In this document: in pieces, positions 16,279 through 27,279 of the stretch
Position numbering within the stretch: the stretch's first letter is position 1
How the letters are laid out: each line of letters opens with the position of its first letter
Assembly: GCA_002381805.1 (NCBI GenBank)
Contig: DFXZ01000007.1
Span: forward strand, 1-64,000
Direction: 5' to 3'
DNA: 64,000 nucleotides
Origin: Bdellovibrio sp. UBA4095
Lineage (GTDB): Bacteria > Bdellovibrionota > Bdellovibrionia > Bdellovibrionales > Bdellovibrionaceae
Notes under the pieces: model-generated
Databases searched by the model: none
What the model was told of the DNA's origin: nothing
Seen by the model: only the letters and a program-made list of their open reading frames with translations
Position numbers and translations under genes: made by a program

Positions 16279-16386
16279 ATGAAAAAACTAATTACTTCTC
16301 TAAAAGGATTGATTAAGCCATCGGTGATGACGATTAATCCAGAGCAAAATTCAACATTGTTATCTTGTTTGGCCCATATTAACTAA
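16279..16386 (+). CDS. 35-residue peptide, basic N-terminus
   Basis: A very short frame with an excellent AAAGGAGG site seven bases before the ATG. It reads MKKLITSLKGLIKPSVM, then a polar stretch and SCLAHIN. The first 15 residues can form an amphipathic basic helix. It is isolated between the fadE terminator and the giant lipoprotein gene. The strong ribosome-binding site argues for translation; conservation is untested. Confidence 0.45.
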   Translation: MKKLITSLKGLIKPSVMTINPEQNSTLLSCLAHIN

Positions 16387-16554
16387 AATCAATCACTCGG
16401 CCGCTTCCGGCTCTTTCTTATGTGAATGAATCTCTTGCGTCACAGTTCTCGCTGGCGACAGTTAAAGTGAAGCTCCCTAATAACTCGGTACAAAATCCCT
16501 CATGTTGAATTGACAGCTCTTCAGGTGATGTGAGTTTAGTCCGAACAGACTTTG

Positions 16555-19500
16555 ATGAGAAAAGTTTTTGCACTCGTTTGTTCGTATTTCTTGCAGAGCT
16601 TTGTAGCATTGATCTTTATTTTCAATGCTGGCTGTAGTCTATCCGTTGATCTCTACAATCGTTACATCGCCAAAGAGTCGTCATTTCAAGTCGTGCCCAG
16701 CTCTGGAGATGTCACAGCAGGTAGTACTCTGAAAGTGTCGGCAGAAAACGGAACTCCACCTTATACCTTTGAAAAACTCTCTGGAGCGGGGACTGTTGCG
16801 CGCGATGGAACGATTACAGTTCTATCTGGTGGCGAGGTTATCACAATTAAAGGAATAGATGCCAATGGCAAGGTCGCGATAGCAACTTTCAACGCCTTCG
16901 AGAAACCGGAGATACTCCCAAATACCAAGGTGCTGGCCGCGCAAAATAGTTTTCCTTTTGCAGCTGTGGGAGGTAAGCCGCCCTACCAATTCAGTATTTT
17001 ATCTGGAGAGGGGCAAATAAGTTCTTTCGGAAACTTCATTGCTCCCGCAACACCTCAGACAGTTGTTATCGAAGTGATCGACTCTCTGGGCGGCAAGGGG
17101 CAGGCGCAAGTTTCTATTGCAGAGGCCCTGCGAGTTTCTCCGTCCGAAGTCGTTATGAGTATCCATGGAAATCAAGTATTTAATGTGGTGGGTGGCGTTC
17201 CACCAATCCATTGGGATATAGAGTCTGGTGATGGATCGCTAGATATTGGAACAGGCACCTATAATGCCTCTGGCGCGTCTGGCACCTCCGTCGTCAAGGC
17301 TACCGATTCTCTTGGTAATGAAGCTCGCGCATTTATTCAAGTTAATAGCGAGCTTCTTATAAACCCTCCACTCTTGGAACTTGCAACAAACAGTGTTTTT
17401 AATTTTAGCGCCTCTGGTGGTGTCCCGCCCTATAGTTTTTCCCTAAGCGGCGGCATTGGAGGTGTGACTAATAATGGTGTTTACACTGCTCCATCCACAA
17501 TAGGCGAAGCTGAAGTCCTCGTGACGGATGCACACGGGAGTACGGCGACTTCAAAAGTTCTGGTCAATTTATCACTCAGCTTTATTTTCCCTAATATGAC
17601 TTTGCTTGTGAACGAAACAAAGGACCTCTCCTTAAACGTGATAGGCGGAACGCCACCTTTGACGTATTCTGTGGAAGTCGAAGCTGGAACCGTAAATGCA
17701 GCAACAGGTGCCTTCACCGCCGGAATAACCATCGGCAATTTTGAAGCAACTGTAACGGATAGTCTGGGGCATCAGGCGCGCGCGACCATCACCATCGAGC
17801 CGCCGGTCGAAATTTCTCCGGTGAATCCAGTCCTAATGGCGCAAACGGAACTCGCATTTTCTGCAAAAGGTGGAATTCCACCCTATACTTTTCAGGTCGT
17901 TCTTGGTGAAGGTAGTTTTAACGATACGATTTTTATTGCTCCGACCTCGGCTCAGACGGTGACAGCGAAAGTCACGGATAGTGCAGGTCATTTCGCCACC
18001 ACTTTAGTCTACGTTAAAGAGCCACTTGTGATTACACCCGCAAACATTTCGTTGCTCGTGAATGCTTCACAGATATTCACTTCCGAGGGAGGTATTCCTC
18101 CGTACACTTATTCGTTACTCAGTGGTGGGGGAAGCGTTGAGGCTGGAACAGGTCTTTTCTCTGCTCCGCCTGTCAATGGCACCGCAGTTGTCGTTGTCGA
18201 AGATTCAGATGGAAATTCGGCGCAAGCAAATATCGAGATCTTTAAGCCAGTTCAAATCACGCCAAATCATATGGCTTTACTTAAGGAAAACACTCTCTCG
18301 ATTTTGGCTTCAGGCGGAAAACCGCCTTACACATTCAGTGTGGTTAGTGGACCCGGAACGATTGATGGCAAGACGGGATTGTTTCAAGCAACTGAAGTGC
18401 TTGGAGAGGTCCTTGTTCGAGCGACTGATACACTAGGAAATTTCGCCGAAGGAACAGTTCAAGTCTACGATCAGTTGTTAATTGAACCGGTCCTTTCGGA
18501 AATTACCGTGGGTGAGTCTCTTTCATTTTCGGCAAACGGCGGTCAGGAGCCTTATCGATTTTCCATCTTGTCTGGTGATCAAAATGGAACTCTGAATCTT
18601 AATTCGGGCTTGTTCGTCGCAAGCATGATTGCCGGAGTGGTAAAAGTTCAAGTGATCGATGCTCTTGAACAAACTTCCGAAGCGACTTTAAAAGTGTCGC
18701 CAGAGTTAATCATTGAGCCTGCCATCGTTACGCTGACAACGGGAAGCACCCAGCAGTTTAAAGCAACAGGGGGCGTGGCACCTTACTTGTACACATTGAC
18801 TGCCGGATCAGGAGAGATTTCGAACACAGGGCTCTACACAGCCCCTGCGGCAAGTGGCGCGGCCACAGTTCAGGTAACAGATGCAGGTGGAAGAATTGCT
18901 ACTGCGGAAATTACAATTAATGGCGCGCTGACGGTCATTCCAGAATCTGCGGATCTTCTTTACAATCAATCCCAAGTCTATTCTGTGAGTGGAGGAATAG
19001 GCCCCTATACTTTTAGTTTGGTTTCTGGCCCGGGAAGTGTCGATGAGGCTGGTGTGTTTACGGCAGCCACCACTAGCGGCAGAGCTACGGTTCGAGTCAC
19101 AGATTCATTGGGAACAGCGGCCCAAGCCGCGGCTAATATTGTTGAGCCCTTAGAGATTTCTCCAGCAATAAAAGAGATGAACCTCTCAAGCACCTTTACC
19201 TTTAAAGCTCTTAAAGGCTTACCTCCTTATTCTTTTCAGATTCTTGCGGGAGGCGGAGTCGTTCACCCAAGTGGTCTCTTCGAGTCTCCGAGTTCCGCAG
19301 GAACTACGACAATCCAAGTTACTGACTCATTAGGACAAACAGCTTTAGCGACCGTGAACACCTTCGAGGAATTGAGGGTTGTTCCGAATCTTGTTTCAAT
19401 TCTAACGAACGAAACTCAGGTCGTCTCGGCGACAGGAGGTTTCGGCTCTTATACATTTACCCTGCTATCGGGAAGTGGAACTTTTTTGGATTCACCCCCT

Positions 19501-22500
19501 CGATATATAGCTGGTGGCTCAACAGATGTTGCGAAGATTCAAGTTGTCGACAGTTTGGGGAACTTCGCTATCGGAACCATCAATGTTGTCCCGCCTGTAA
19601 CAATTGCGCCTCAAAGCCTGACGTTGGCTATTGGCGAGAAGCAAACATTCTCGGCAACCGGCGGCAGCATGCCCTATACATTTAGTATTGTCAGTGGAGG
19701 CGGGGTCATCGAGCCCAGTGGTCTTTATACGGCCGATACCCTAGGAGCCGTGACGATCCGAGTGACCGATTCTCTTATGCAGATTGCAGATGCAACAGTA
19801 AATGTCATTCCTGCTCTGGAGATTTCTCCTGCTCAGTCACATCTTAAGTTTGCAGGAACTGAATCTTTTATCGCAACGGGAGGTCAGGGGCCTTATTCTT
19901 ACACTGTAAAAATACCTGGCACCGGCTCTATTGGGTTGACGACAGGAGATTACGTTGCGCCAAGTATCGAAACAACGGACACCGTCGAAGTGACTGATGC
20001 ACTAGGGAAAACAGCAACAGCATCCATCAGAGTGTACGGCCCAGTTCAGATCAGTCCATCGACTAAAAACCTCACGCCAGGGAGTACCTTTACTTTCTCC
20101 GCTAGCGGCGGGATGGCGCCCTATAACTATGGAGTCAGTACTGGAGGGGGAACAGTCACTTCGGCAGGTCTCCTTACCGCTGGATCTGCTGGGAGCTACG
20201 CCGTCCGGGTCGTGGATTCTCTTGGGCAGATTTCAGATGCCGTTATCAATATTGCTCCGACATTGGAACTGTTACCTGTAAGTTCGACGATAGTAACGGG
20301 CTCTACTCAAGCATTGTCCTTAACAGGCGGGATAGGACCTTACACGTTCTCTTTCTCTGGAGCGGGAACTTTCGACGAAGGAAGCTTACTTTATTCGGCA
20401 CCAATTGTCCCAGCTGCGGCAACCGTGACAGTGACGGATTCAGTGGGTAACACAAGTACTGCCACAGTTGCGACGATTGCGGGGCCTCCGGCAGCTCTTT
20501 CATTTTCTTCGGAAGCGCAAACGGTCGTTGCCGGAGCTTGTGCGGCGGTGGCGACTGTAAAACTCCAGGATAGTTATGGGAATGATACGGCCGCTATATC
20601 AGCCGTGACAATGAACTTGAGTGCCGCAAAATTGACATTCTATTCAGATGCAAGTTGTTCCACCGAGATCACTAGTCGAGAAATTCCTATAGCATCAACG
20701 GGCGCTAGTTTCTTCTTTAAAGGAATAGAAACTGGTTTGCATATGATTTCCGTTACTGCCACGGGTTTAAGTATGACGACACAGACAGAAAGTCTTGTTT
20801 CTGGAACGGCTGAAATTCTGAATCTTACGACCGCTCCGCAGACAATCAAAGCAGGTCAGTGTTCGGATGAAGTTCGTTTCAGCATACGAGACGCTTATGG
20901 CAATCTTGCCAGCATTTCTTCGAGTAAAACGATCGGTCTTTCACCGGCGGGTCTTAAATTTTACACGGCAGCAGATTGTTCCGGGGCCGCGGTGAACTCA
21001 CTGGCACTGTCTTCCGGAGCGTCCTCAGGTTATTTTTATTTCTCAAGTACGACGGCCAATACCTACGACTTACGCTTGACGAGTGCTGGATTAACAGCAA
21101 CGAATCAATCGGCCATTGTGACACCAGGAGATCCGGGTGTTCTGGAGTTTACGACTCAGCCATCATCATTGATGTCTACGAACACCGTGTTTGATATTCA
21201 ACCTGTAGTAACGATTTCGGATAGCTTCGGAAATGTCGTTGATAATCAAAACTTAGCAGTGTCTTTGGCAGCCAGTTCAGATGTTAACTGCGTGGGACTT
21301 GCGACGGGCACGCTGTCTGCAACTAGCAATCCGCTTGCGACCTCGACAGGAACGGCACTTTTTTCGGGAGTTAAATTTGATACTAATGGAACAATTTACC
21401 TAAAAGCATCTGTCGGAGAAGCTTTCGCATGTTCTGAGGCTGTAGTCCTGAACGGAAACTTGGGATCACTTTTGACATCAGGGGCAAGCATTGTTCCAAG
21501 CGATGGACTGGCAGAGACGACGTTATTGGTAGTGCCAAGAGAAAATGGAAATAAAGTAGGTTCTGGTAGAGCCGTCGAATTTAATTTCAGCTCGACTGAT
21601 GTGACGGTGAGTGGAGCCGGAGCTTGCCGAACTCCTTCCGCAACTTGCGTTACGGCGCTTGATCAGGGGCAAGGAGCCTATACCGTAGTAGCAAAGTCTG
21701 CAGTGCCAGGAGTTTATGAATTCACGGCAGTGGTCGCAGGTTCGCCGGACCTAGCAGTTCCAGGTACTGTCAGTGTAATCTTTAATACTGCGAGCTTTAC
21801 CGTCATCTCGGCAACAACCACGGTGACGTCGGCGGATGCAGGAAAGAATTTATATATAACAGCAGGAACAACGACATTTGATAGTTCGACAGTGGGTCAG
21901 AGCTTTGGTGAAGTGTTCATCCGCGGCGGAACTGTTGTTCATCCTGCAACTACGACAGCAGTTGTGAATATGCTCGATATAAATGTCGGCTCCTTGACCG
22001 TAATGAGCGGCAGTATAAATGCAAATAGTCTTGGTTACACAACGGGACGAAGCTATTCATCTTCTGGCCCATCTACGGCTCTAGCTTCGACCTCCCGCAG
22101 TGGAGGTAGTCATGGTGGACAAGGAGGTGGGCTTGCTGACACGAAAAATTCAGGTGCCACCTACGGGGATTATCGAAATCCACTTTATCCAGGGGGAGGT
22201 GCAACTGCTGTCGGTGCGGGAGGCGGTGTTATCCGAATTACTTCCGATAATTTATGTACAGTGAATTCCGCAGCAAAAATCTCGGCAAATGGTGCTGCAA
22301 ATTATGGCGGCGCAGGAGGAAGTATCTATTTAAAGTGCAGCGGCTTTGCAGGAACAGCCGGTGCAAGTGCGATTACAGCAAATGGGGGTTCCGCAAATTC
22401 AGTTAACTATGGATCCGGAGGAGGGGGCCGTATTGCAATGATTTCGACAGGTGATGAAAGCTCGTGGATAGATTCGATAAAGTATCCGGTGGGAGCGACA

Positions 22501-25500
22501 AATCTGTCGACTTTTAAAAGCGCCGTGAAATCACTCGGAGGTACGCCCTACTCTAAAAGCTATGCCGGCGGCGCGGGGACCATTTATCTTGCAAATTCAT
22601 CTTCTGTCCATGGAGATTTGATCGTCGACAATAACGGAGTCACTCTTGATTTTAATGCCGGGGAAACTTTGTTAGTGTCGCTCTCTGGAACAGTTTCGGG
22701 ACCTCCCACAACATCTAATATGCCGTTGCTGATCGAAAATGGAATATTGGATTCAAACACTATTGATCTGTATAAATCAGTTAAAATTCGTAATTTATCC
22801 AACGACCGATCAACGCCTAACCATTGGATTGATGACCCAATCCTTACACTGACGGGTAATTCTGAAACGGACCTTCTTGCATCTGCTATCTCAGAATTTT
22901 CAGTGGGAAACAATGTCAGAAGTATTGATATCTTTGATCATGTGGACTTTACAAATGGCGCTGTGATCAGATCTCACGGTGATATTGTAGCTGTGAATGG
23001 AACTCTTGATAATCCCGAGAGTCCAATCAATCTATACAATTCTTTTTTGAATTTTTCGGGTCTAGCCAGCATGTGGCCCACTGTAAATAGTATGAATTAT
23101 AGTTCCGGAACCTACGCAGTTTCTGAATTGAAGGGTTCGAATGTGATTATTTCGGGTGCTAATATTGCAAGCACCTCATTGATAAGTACCGACAATCTTC
23201 AGGTCGTATCCGGAACTCTGATTGCTGAAAACGTGAATGTGGCTAACCAGTTTTCAATGGCGGGCGGAGTTGTAAAGCACCCCGTGACGGACTCTGCGAA
23301 TATTTATAGTTTGCGAATAAACGCGGGAAGCGTTCTTCTCAGTGGAGGGTCTATCGATGTGACAGGATTGGGCTATCCGTCGCGAAGCAGTTACTCTGCA
23401 GGCGGGACATCAGGAGCCTTGGCGTCAGCAGGTCAATACACGGGTGGCAGTCATGGGGGACAGGGCGGTATCGGTGGAAATGGAATTCCCGGCCCCACTT
23501 ACGGAGATTACAAAAATCCATCTCTTCCTGGGGCGGGTTCTGATGTGCATTCTGGTGGCGGTGTAATTCGTATTACAGCTACTGATCTTTGCACATTCAA
23601 TTCGGGTGCAAAAATTGTTGCAAACGGAATGCAACGAAGTGGGGCTGGCGGGAGTATCTATTTGCAGTGCGCAGGATTTGCAGGATCTGCCGGACCAGAC
23701 ACTATTCTCGCAAATGGTGGATCCGGCTCGTCGTCGAATGGTGGTGGCGGAGGAGGCCGAATTGCGATGATATCGACGGGTGACGCTAGTGCGTGGTCTG
23801 GTTCATTTACCTATCCTTTGGGGACAGGTCATCTCAATAACTTTAAGTTGGCGGTTAAAGCTCTTGGTGGTGATGCCTCGACCAATCCCGGCGTGGGCGG
23901 TGCTGGAACGATCTATTTAAAAAACTCCAGTTCGTCCTATGGCGACCTCATCGTCGACAATGGTAATTCTCCTGGCAATTCAAGAACGGGATCAACGATT
24001 TTAGTGTCGCTTGCAGGTTCTGTGAACGGTGTCGTGACGGCGACAAATGTTCCGATCGCGACTGTTTATGGAGGCATGGGCGTCAGTTATGTCGATCTCT
24101 ATAAATCTCTTCGCGTGCGAAATCTTAGTAACGACAAGGGAACACCAAACAACTGGCTTGATGATGTCATTCTTGCGGTAGGACAAAATACGGCGACCGA
24201 TCTTGTGTCTTCGAATACATCCGGTTTTGCAAATGGCGATCTCATTCGCAGCATAGATATCTTTGACCATATTGATATCGCTAACAGTGCCATGTTGAAA
24301 TCAAACGGTGATATAGTAACTTTGAATGGGACCCTCGCTAACCCGGGATCGACTGTGGATTTGGTCAATGCGACGATGAGTTTCACGGGCGACGGAAATA
24401 TTTCACCTTTGTTGAACAGCCTGACTTTCTCTGCAGGAACCTTCGATATTGCATCTCTTTCTGGAAAAGACATTATAGTTTCTGGGGCGACTCTTACTTC
24501 TCAGAATTTGCAACTGACTAATAACTTAAAAGTGACCGCGGGCACATTGACCGCGAATGACATTGTTGTCGCAAATCAATTTTGGATCACCGGAGGGACG
24601 GTCAAGCATCCAGCGACAGACACTGCTGTTGTTCAAAGACTTCAGATTACGACAGGGAGTTTATTGATGGATGGCGGAAGTATCAATGTTAACGGTTTGG
24701 GCTATACGAGTGGACGAAGCTACTCAGTATCTGGTCCCTCAACGGCCTTGGCTTCTACCGGACAGTATACTGGGGCAAGTCACGCAGGTGGAGGTGGTCT
24801 TGGTTCCTTGGGGGGCGCGGCGGGCGCAACCTATGGCGACTATAGAGATCCGAACTTCCCAGGTGGGGGATCCAACAGCAAAGCTGGCGGTGGAGTTGTT
24901 CGCATTGAAGCGACAGATCTTTGCACAATAAATTCAGGGGCAAGCATTAGCGCTGCGGGTGTCGCTGAAGCAGGCGCAGGCGGTAGTATTAAATTAAGTT
25001 GCCGCGGTTTTTCCGGAACCGCAGGCATCGGTGCGATTTCCGCAAATGGCGGGGCGGGTTCAAGTTCAACTGGCGGCGGCGGCGGTGGGCGAGTTGCTCT
25101 TATTTCATCGGGTAATGCAAGTGTTTGGACGGGGTCCTTTACTTACCCTTTAGGAAGTTCGCAAGCGGCTAATTTTAAAAATGTCGTAAAAGCCCAAGGG
25201 GGCGCTGGAATATCTAACTCTGGGGCTGGAGCAGCCGGAACAATATTCTTGAGAAATTCAGAGTCGACTTTTGGAGACCTGATCATTGATAACGGCGGAA
25301 TCGCGGCAAATGCCAAAGCGGGAATAACGGGACTGGTTTCATTCTCTGGTTCCATTAGCGCCGATCCAAGTGCAACAGAGCTGACCGTTTCACTCGTTAA
25401 TGGCAATATGGGCGCGAGCTATATCGATCTGTACAAGAAAATACAGGTAAGAAATCTCGCAAACGACAATGGCACACCCAATAATTGGATCGATGATCCA

Positions 25501-27159
25501 AGGATTACGTTGACTGGGAATACGGCCACACAATTAGGAGCGACAAGCACGTCGGGGTTCTTTAATGGTAATCCAATTCGAAGTATTGATATTGTAGATC
25601 ATCTTGAGCTCTCGGGAAATGCGAACGTGAATTCGCATGGGGACATCGTAACTACAGGAGGGACCTTGTCGAATCCAGGCTCGGCATTTGAGCTGACTAA
25701 TTCGATCTTAGGATTTACTGGTTCAGCCAGCCTTTGGCCGTCACTGGAAAGCATGACTTTTACGTCGGGAACTGTCGTGGCAACGTCTCTTGCCGGGCGA
25801 AACATAACAATTTCTGGCGCAAGTATGAACGTAACCACGATAACGGCAACCAACAATTTGAAAATCGAATCGGGAACCATCACAGCGCAGAACATTAATG
25901 TCGGCAACCAGTTTTGGATGACGGGTGGAACGATTTCTCATCCTGCGACTGATGCGACGAATATCTATTCGCTAGAAATCAATACAGGAGAGCTTTTGCT
26001 GGATGGTGGTTCTATTAATGTAGCTGGCTTAGGCTACCTTGCAGGGAGAGGGTATGCACCGAGCGGATCATCGACTCTGGTCGCATCGAAAACTACGACG
26101 GGCGGTAGTCATGGCGGACAAGGTGGTGGTGGAAGTTCGACCTTCAACCCTGGTATCACCTACGGCGACTATAAAAACCCTAGCTATCCAGGTGGCGGAG
26201 CTTCAACTTCCGCAGCTGGTGGCGGCGTCGTCCGTATCAATTCGACCAGCATGTGTACTATCAACGCGGGTGCGACGATTAATGCGAATGGGCAAGGCAC
26301 CTACGGAGGCGCCGGAGGAAGTATCTATCTTCGCTGCGCAGGTTTTGCAGGGAGTGCCGCAGGGAATGCGATCACCGCACGCGGAGGATCTTCAACCAGC
26401 AGTTATGGCGGAGGTGGCGGCGGCCGCATCGCATTGATATCGACGAATGATTCCTCAGACTGGAGCGGTTCGTTTACCTATCCCCTGGGAGCAGTCAATC
26501 TTTCGAATTTCAAATCCGTAGTAACAGCAGCAGGCGGGACCAGCGCGACATATTCTGGAGGAGCAGCAGGTACGATTTATCTTTCTCATGCAGGATCAAC
26601 TCATGGAGATCTGATGGTTGATAATGGTGGTATTGCAGTTGGGGCGAAGGCGGGTACCACAAGATTTATTGCAAGCACGGCAAATTCTTCGACGATAACA
26701 AGTTCGACGGCGACGTCTCTTGTCGTCGGTGCAACCCCGCAATTTACAAATCTTGAAGACCTATTTAAGAATTATAAAGTTCATATTTTCCCGAGTGATA
26801 TAGGTGCCTCGGCGGATCCTCGAGATGTCAGTCATCTTGAGGTTCCTGTGACTGCAAACTCAACCTCGGCGTTATTTTCATCCTCAGCGAATTTCCCTGA
26901 TCTTTCAGGATACTATTATCGTTTTGTGCATACGGTAGATCGATTGGAAGTCGGTGGGAATGCTCAGATAGACATGTATGGTGCGGATCTTCTTCTGACA
27001 GCGACATCTGGCGCCTGTGACCTCCACAGCGTCAATGCTGGCTATCTGGAAGTGCCTACCGGATCGAGCATTGTGGGCGGGAATTCACTTTCATCGGGCT
27101 ATTGCTCAAGTGGCGGATTAAGTGGTTCATGGAGTTTCGTGAACAATTATCTTCAATAG
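16555..27159 (+). CDS. giant Ig-repeat and glycine-rich surface lipoprotein
   Basis: 3,534 residues from the ATG at 16555 (a TTG directly before it is less likely). The signal ends in FNAGC, a plausible lipobox. Three zones: (a) about 17 Ig-like repeats of some 75-80 residues marked by GG-PPY-F and VTDSLG; (b) four Ig/invasin-like domains, two with a Cys pair and DSYGN or DAYGN; (c) about four modules of about 444 residues, each with a HPAT strand, GGSHGGQGGG, YGDY-NP-PGGG, a Cys pair, and GGGGGRIA, probably beta-helical with glycine-rich loops; the fourth lacks its second half. A unique C-terminal part holds two more cysteines. Architecture fits a long cell-surface stalk or adhesin; the ligand is unknown. 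The next gene encodes a glycine-rich lipoprotein that may act with it. Confidence 0.85.
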   Translation: MRKVFALVCSYFLQSFVALIFIFNAGCSLSVDLYNRYIAKESSFQVVPSSGDVTAGSTLKVSAENGTPPYTFEKLSGAGTVARDGTITVLSGGEVITIKGIDANGKVAIATFNAFEKPEILPNTKVLAAQNSFPFAAVGGKPPYQFSILSGEGQISSFGNFIAPATPQTVVIEVIDSLGGKGQAQVSIAEALRVSPSEVVMSIHGNQVFNVVGGVPPIHWDIESGDGSLDIGTGTYNASGASGTSVVKATDSLGNEARAFIQVNSELLINPPLLELATNSVFNFSASGGVPPYSFSLSGGIGGVTNNGVYTAPSTIGEAEVLVTDAHGSTATSKVLVNLSLSFIFPNMTLLVNETKDLSLNVIGGTPPLTYSVEVEAGTVNAATGAFTAGITIGNFEATVTDSLGHQARATITIEPPVEISPVNPVLMAQTELAFSAKGGIPPYTFQVVLGEGSFNDTIFIAPTSAQTVTAKVTDSAGHFATTLVYVKEPLVITPANISLLVNASQIFTSEGGIPPYTYSLLSGGGSVEAGTGLFSAPPVNGTAVVVVEDSDGNSAQANIEIFKPVQITPNHMALLKENTLSILASGGKPPYTFSVVSGPGTIDGKTGLFQATEVLGEVLVRATDTLGNFAEGTVQVYDQLLIEPVLSEITVGESLSFSANGGQEPYRFSILSGDQNGTLNLNSGLFVASMIAGVVKVQVIDALEQTSEATLKVSPELIIEPAIVTLTTGSTQQFKATGGVAPYLYTLTAGSGEISNTGLYTAPAASGAATVQVTDAGGRIATAEITINGALTVIPESADLLYNQSQVYSVSGGIGPYTFSLVSGPGSVDEAGVFTAATTSGRATVRVTDSLGTAAQAAANIVEPLEISPAIKEMNLSSTFTFKALKGLPPYSFQILAGGGVVHPSGLFESPSSAGTTTIQVTDSLGQTALATVNTFEELRVVPNLVSILTNETQVVSATGGFGSYTFTLLSGSGTFLDSPPRYIAGGSTDVAKIQVVDSLGNFAIGTINVVPPVTIAPQSLTLAIGEKQTFSATGGSMPYTFSIVSGGGVIEPSGLYTADTLGAVTIRVTDSLMQIADATVNVIPALEISPAQSHLKFAGTESFIATGGQGPYSYTVKIPGTGSIGLTTGDYVAPSIETTDTVEVTDALGKTATASIRVYGPVQISPSTKNLTPGSTFTFSASGGMAPYNYGVSTGGGTVTSAGLLTAGSAGSYAVRVVDSLGQISDAVINIAPTLELLPVSSTIVTGSTQALSLTGGIGPYTFSFSGAGTFDEGSLLYSAPIVPAAATVTVTDSVGNTSTATVATIAGPPAALSFSSEAQTVVAGACAAVATVKLQDSYGNDTAAISAVTMNLSAAKLTFYSDASCSTEITSREIPIASTGASFFFKGIETGLHMISVTATGLSMTTQTESLVSGTAEILNLTTAPQTIKAGQCSDEVRFSIRDAYGNLASISSSKTIGLSPAGLKFYTAADCSGAAVNSLALSSGASSGYFYFSSTTANTYDLRLTSAGLTATNQSAIVTPGDPGVLEFTTQPSSLMSTNTVFDIQPVVTISDSFGNVVDNQNLAVSLAASSDVNCVGLATGTLSATSNPLATSTGTALFSGVKFDTNGTIYLKASVGEAFACSEAVVLNGNLGSLLTSGASIVPSDGLAETTLLVVPRENGNKVGSGRAVEFNFSSTDVTVSGAGACRTPSATCVTALDQGQGAYTVVAKSAVPGVYEFTAVVAGSPDLAVPGTVSVIFNTASFTVISATTTVTSADAGKNLYITAGTTTFDSSTVGQSFGEVFIRGGTVVHPATTTAVVNMLDINVGSLTVMSGSINANSLGYTTGRSYSSSGPSTALASTSRSGGSHGGQGGGLADTKNSGATYGDYRNPLYPGGGATAVGAGGGVIRITSDNLCTVNSAAKISANGAANYGGAGGSIYLKCSGFAGTAGASAITANGGSANSVNYGSGGGGRIAMISTGDESSWIDSIKYPVGATNLSTFKSAVKSLGGTPYSKSYAGGAGTIYLANSSSVHGDLIVDNNGVTLDFNAGETLLVSLSGTVSGPPTTSNMPLLIENGILDSNTIDLYKSVKIRNLSNDRSTPNHWIDDPILTLTGNSETDLLASAISEFSVGNNVRSIDIFDHVDFTNGAVIRSHGDIVAVNGTLDNPESPINLYNSFLNFSGLASMWPTVNSMNYSSGTYAVSELKGSNVIISGANIASTSLISTDNLQVVSGTLIAENVNVANQFSMAGGVVKHPVTDSANIYSLRINAGSVLLSGGSIDVTGLGYPSRSSYSAGGTSGALASAGQYTGGSHGGQGGIGGNGIPGPTYGDYKNPSLPGAGSDVHSGGGVIRITATDLCTFNSGAKIVANGMQRSGAGGSIYLQCAGFAGSAGPDTILANGGSGSSSNGGGGGGRIAMISTGDASAWSGSFTYPLGTGHLNNFKLAVKALGGDASTNPGVGGAGTIYLKNSSSSYGDLIVDNGNSPGNSRTGSTILVSLAGSVNGVVTATNVPIATVYGGMGVSYVDLYKSLRVRNLSNDKGTPNNWLDDVILAVGQNTATDLVSSNTSGFANGDLIRSIDIFDHIDIANSAMLKSNGDIVTLNGTLANPGSTVDLVNATMSFTGDGNISPLLNSLTFSAGTFDIASLSGKDIIVSGATLTSQNLQLTNNLKVTAGTLTANDIVVANQFWITGGTVKHPATDTAVVQRLQITTGSLLMDGGSINVNGLGYTSGRSYSVSGPSTALASTGQYTGASHAGGGGLGSLGGAAGATYGDYRDPNFPGGGSNSKAGGGVVRIEATDLCTINSGASISAAGVAEAGAGGSIKLSCRGFSGTAGIGAISANGGAGSSSTGGGGGGRVALISSGNASVWTGSFTYPLGSSQAANFKNVVKAQGGAGISNSGAGAAGTIFLRNSESTFGDLIIDNGGIAANAKAGITGLVSFSGSISADPSATELTVSLVNGNMGASYIDLYKKIQVRNLANDNGTPNNWIDDPRITLTGNTATQLGATSTSGFFNGNPIRSIDIVDHLELSGNANVNSHGDIVTTGGTLSNPGSAFELTNSILGFTGSASLWPSLESMTFTSGTVVATSLAGRNITISGASMNVTTITATNNLKIESGTITAQNINVGNQFWMTGGTISHPATDATNIYSLEINTGELLLDGGSINVAGLGYLAGRGYAPSGSSTLVASKTTTGGSHGGQGGGGSSTFNPGITYGDYKNPSYPGGGASTSAAGGGVVRINSTSMCTINAGATINANGQGTYGGAGGSIYLRCAGFAGSAAGNAITARGGSSTSSYGGGGGGRIALISTNDSSDWSGSFTYPLGAVNLSNFKSVVTAAGGTSATYSGGAAGTIYLSHAGSTHGDLMVDNGGIAVGAKAGTTRFIASTANSSTITSSTATSLVVGATPQFTNLEDLFKNYKVHIFPSDIGASADPRDVSHLEVPVTANSTSALFSSSANFPDLSGYYYRFVHTVDRLEVGGNAQIDMYGADLLLTATSGACDLHSVNAGYLEVPTGSSIVGGNSLSSGYCSSGGLSGSWSFVNNYLQ
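16690..20480 (+). repeat. 17 tandem Ig-like coding repeats
   Basis: Units of roughly 225-240 bp in the giant gene, each coding a GG-PPY-F strand and a later VTDSLG turn. Residues between these landmarks vary, so the units are old, diverged duplications rather than recent copies. Confidence 0.8.
21790..26650 (+). repeat. four long glycine-rich coding modules (about 1.33 kb)
   Basis: Equivalent points (GG-V/I-HP) lie at 21925, 23264, 24592 and 25924, that is spacings of 1,339, 1,328 and 1,332 bp. Each module contains the same order of motifs: GGSHGGQGG or a variant, YGDY, PGGG, LC-I-SGA-I-ANG, GGAGGSIYL-C, GGGGGR, TYPLG and GTIYL. The fourth is truncated after about 700 bp and replaced by a unique end. 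Confidence 0.8.
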
Positions 27160-27279
27160 AATTTATACCTGTCCGAGATATTCCGGCTGGGTTCAGTGGC
27201 GGATCTGAGCTTGATGTCTTTGCTGGATTCTAGCGGCAGAGTTTTCGCTAGATGCCGAAGCTGAAGGACGGGTTTTGGT

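Noticed and set aside
16690..20480. Regular repeats considered as a CRISPR array
   Set aside because: Units are about 230 bp, in one open reading frame, and code Ig-like domains; no cas genes nearby.
25599..25907. Antisense frames of 60-130 residues inside the giant gene
   Set aside because: They mirror the repeated sense sequence, have no ribosome-binding sites and no recognisable family.
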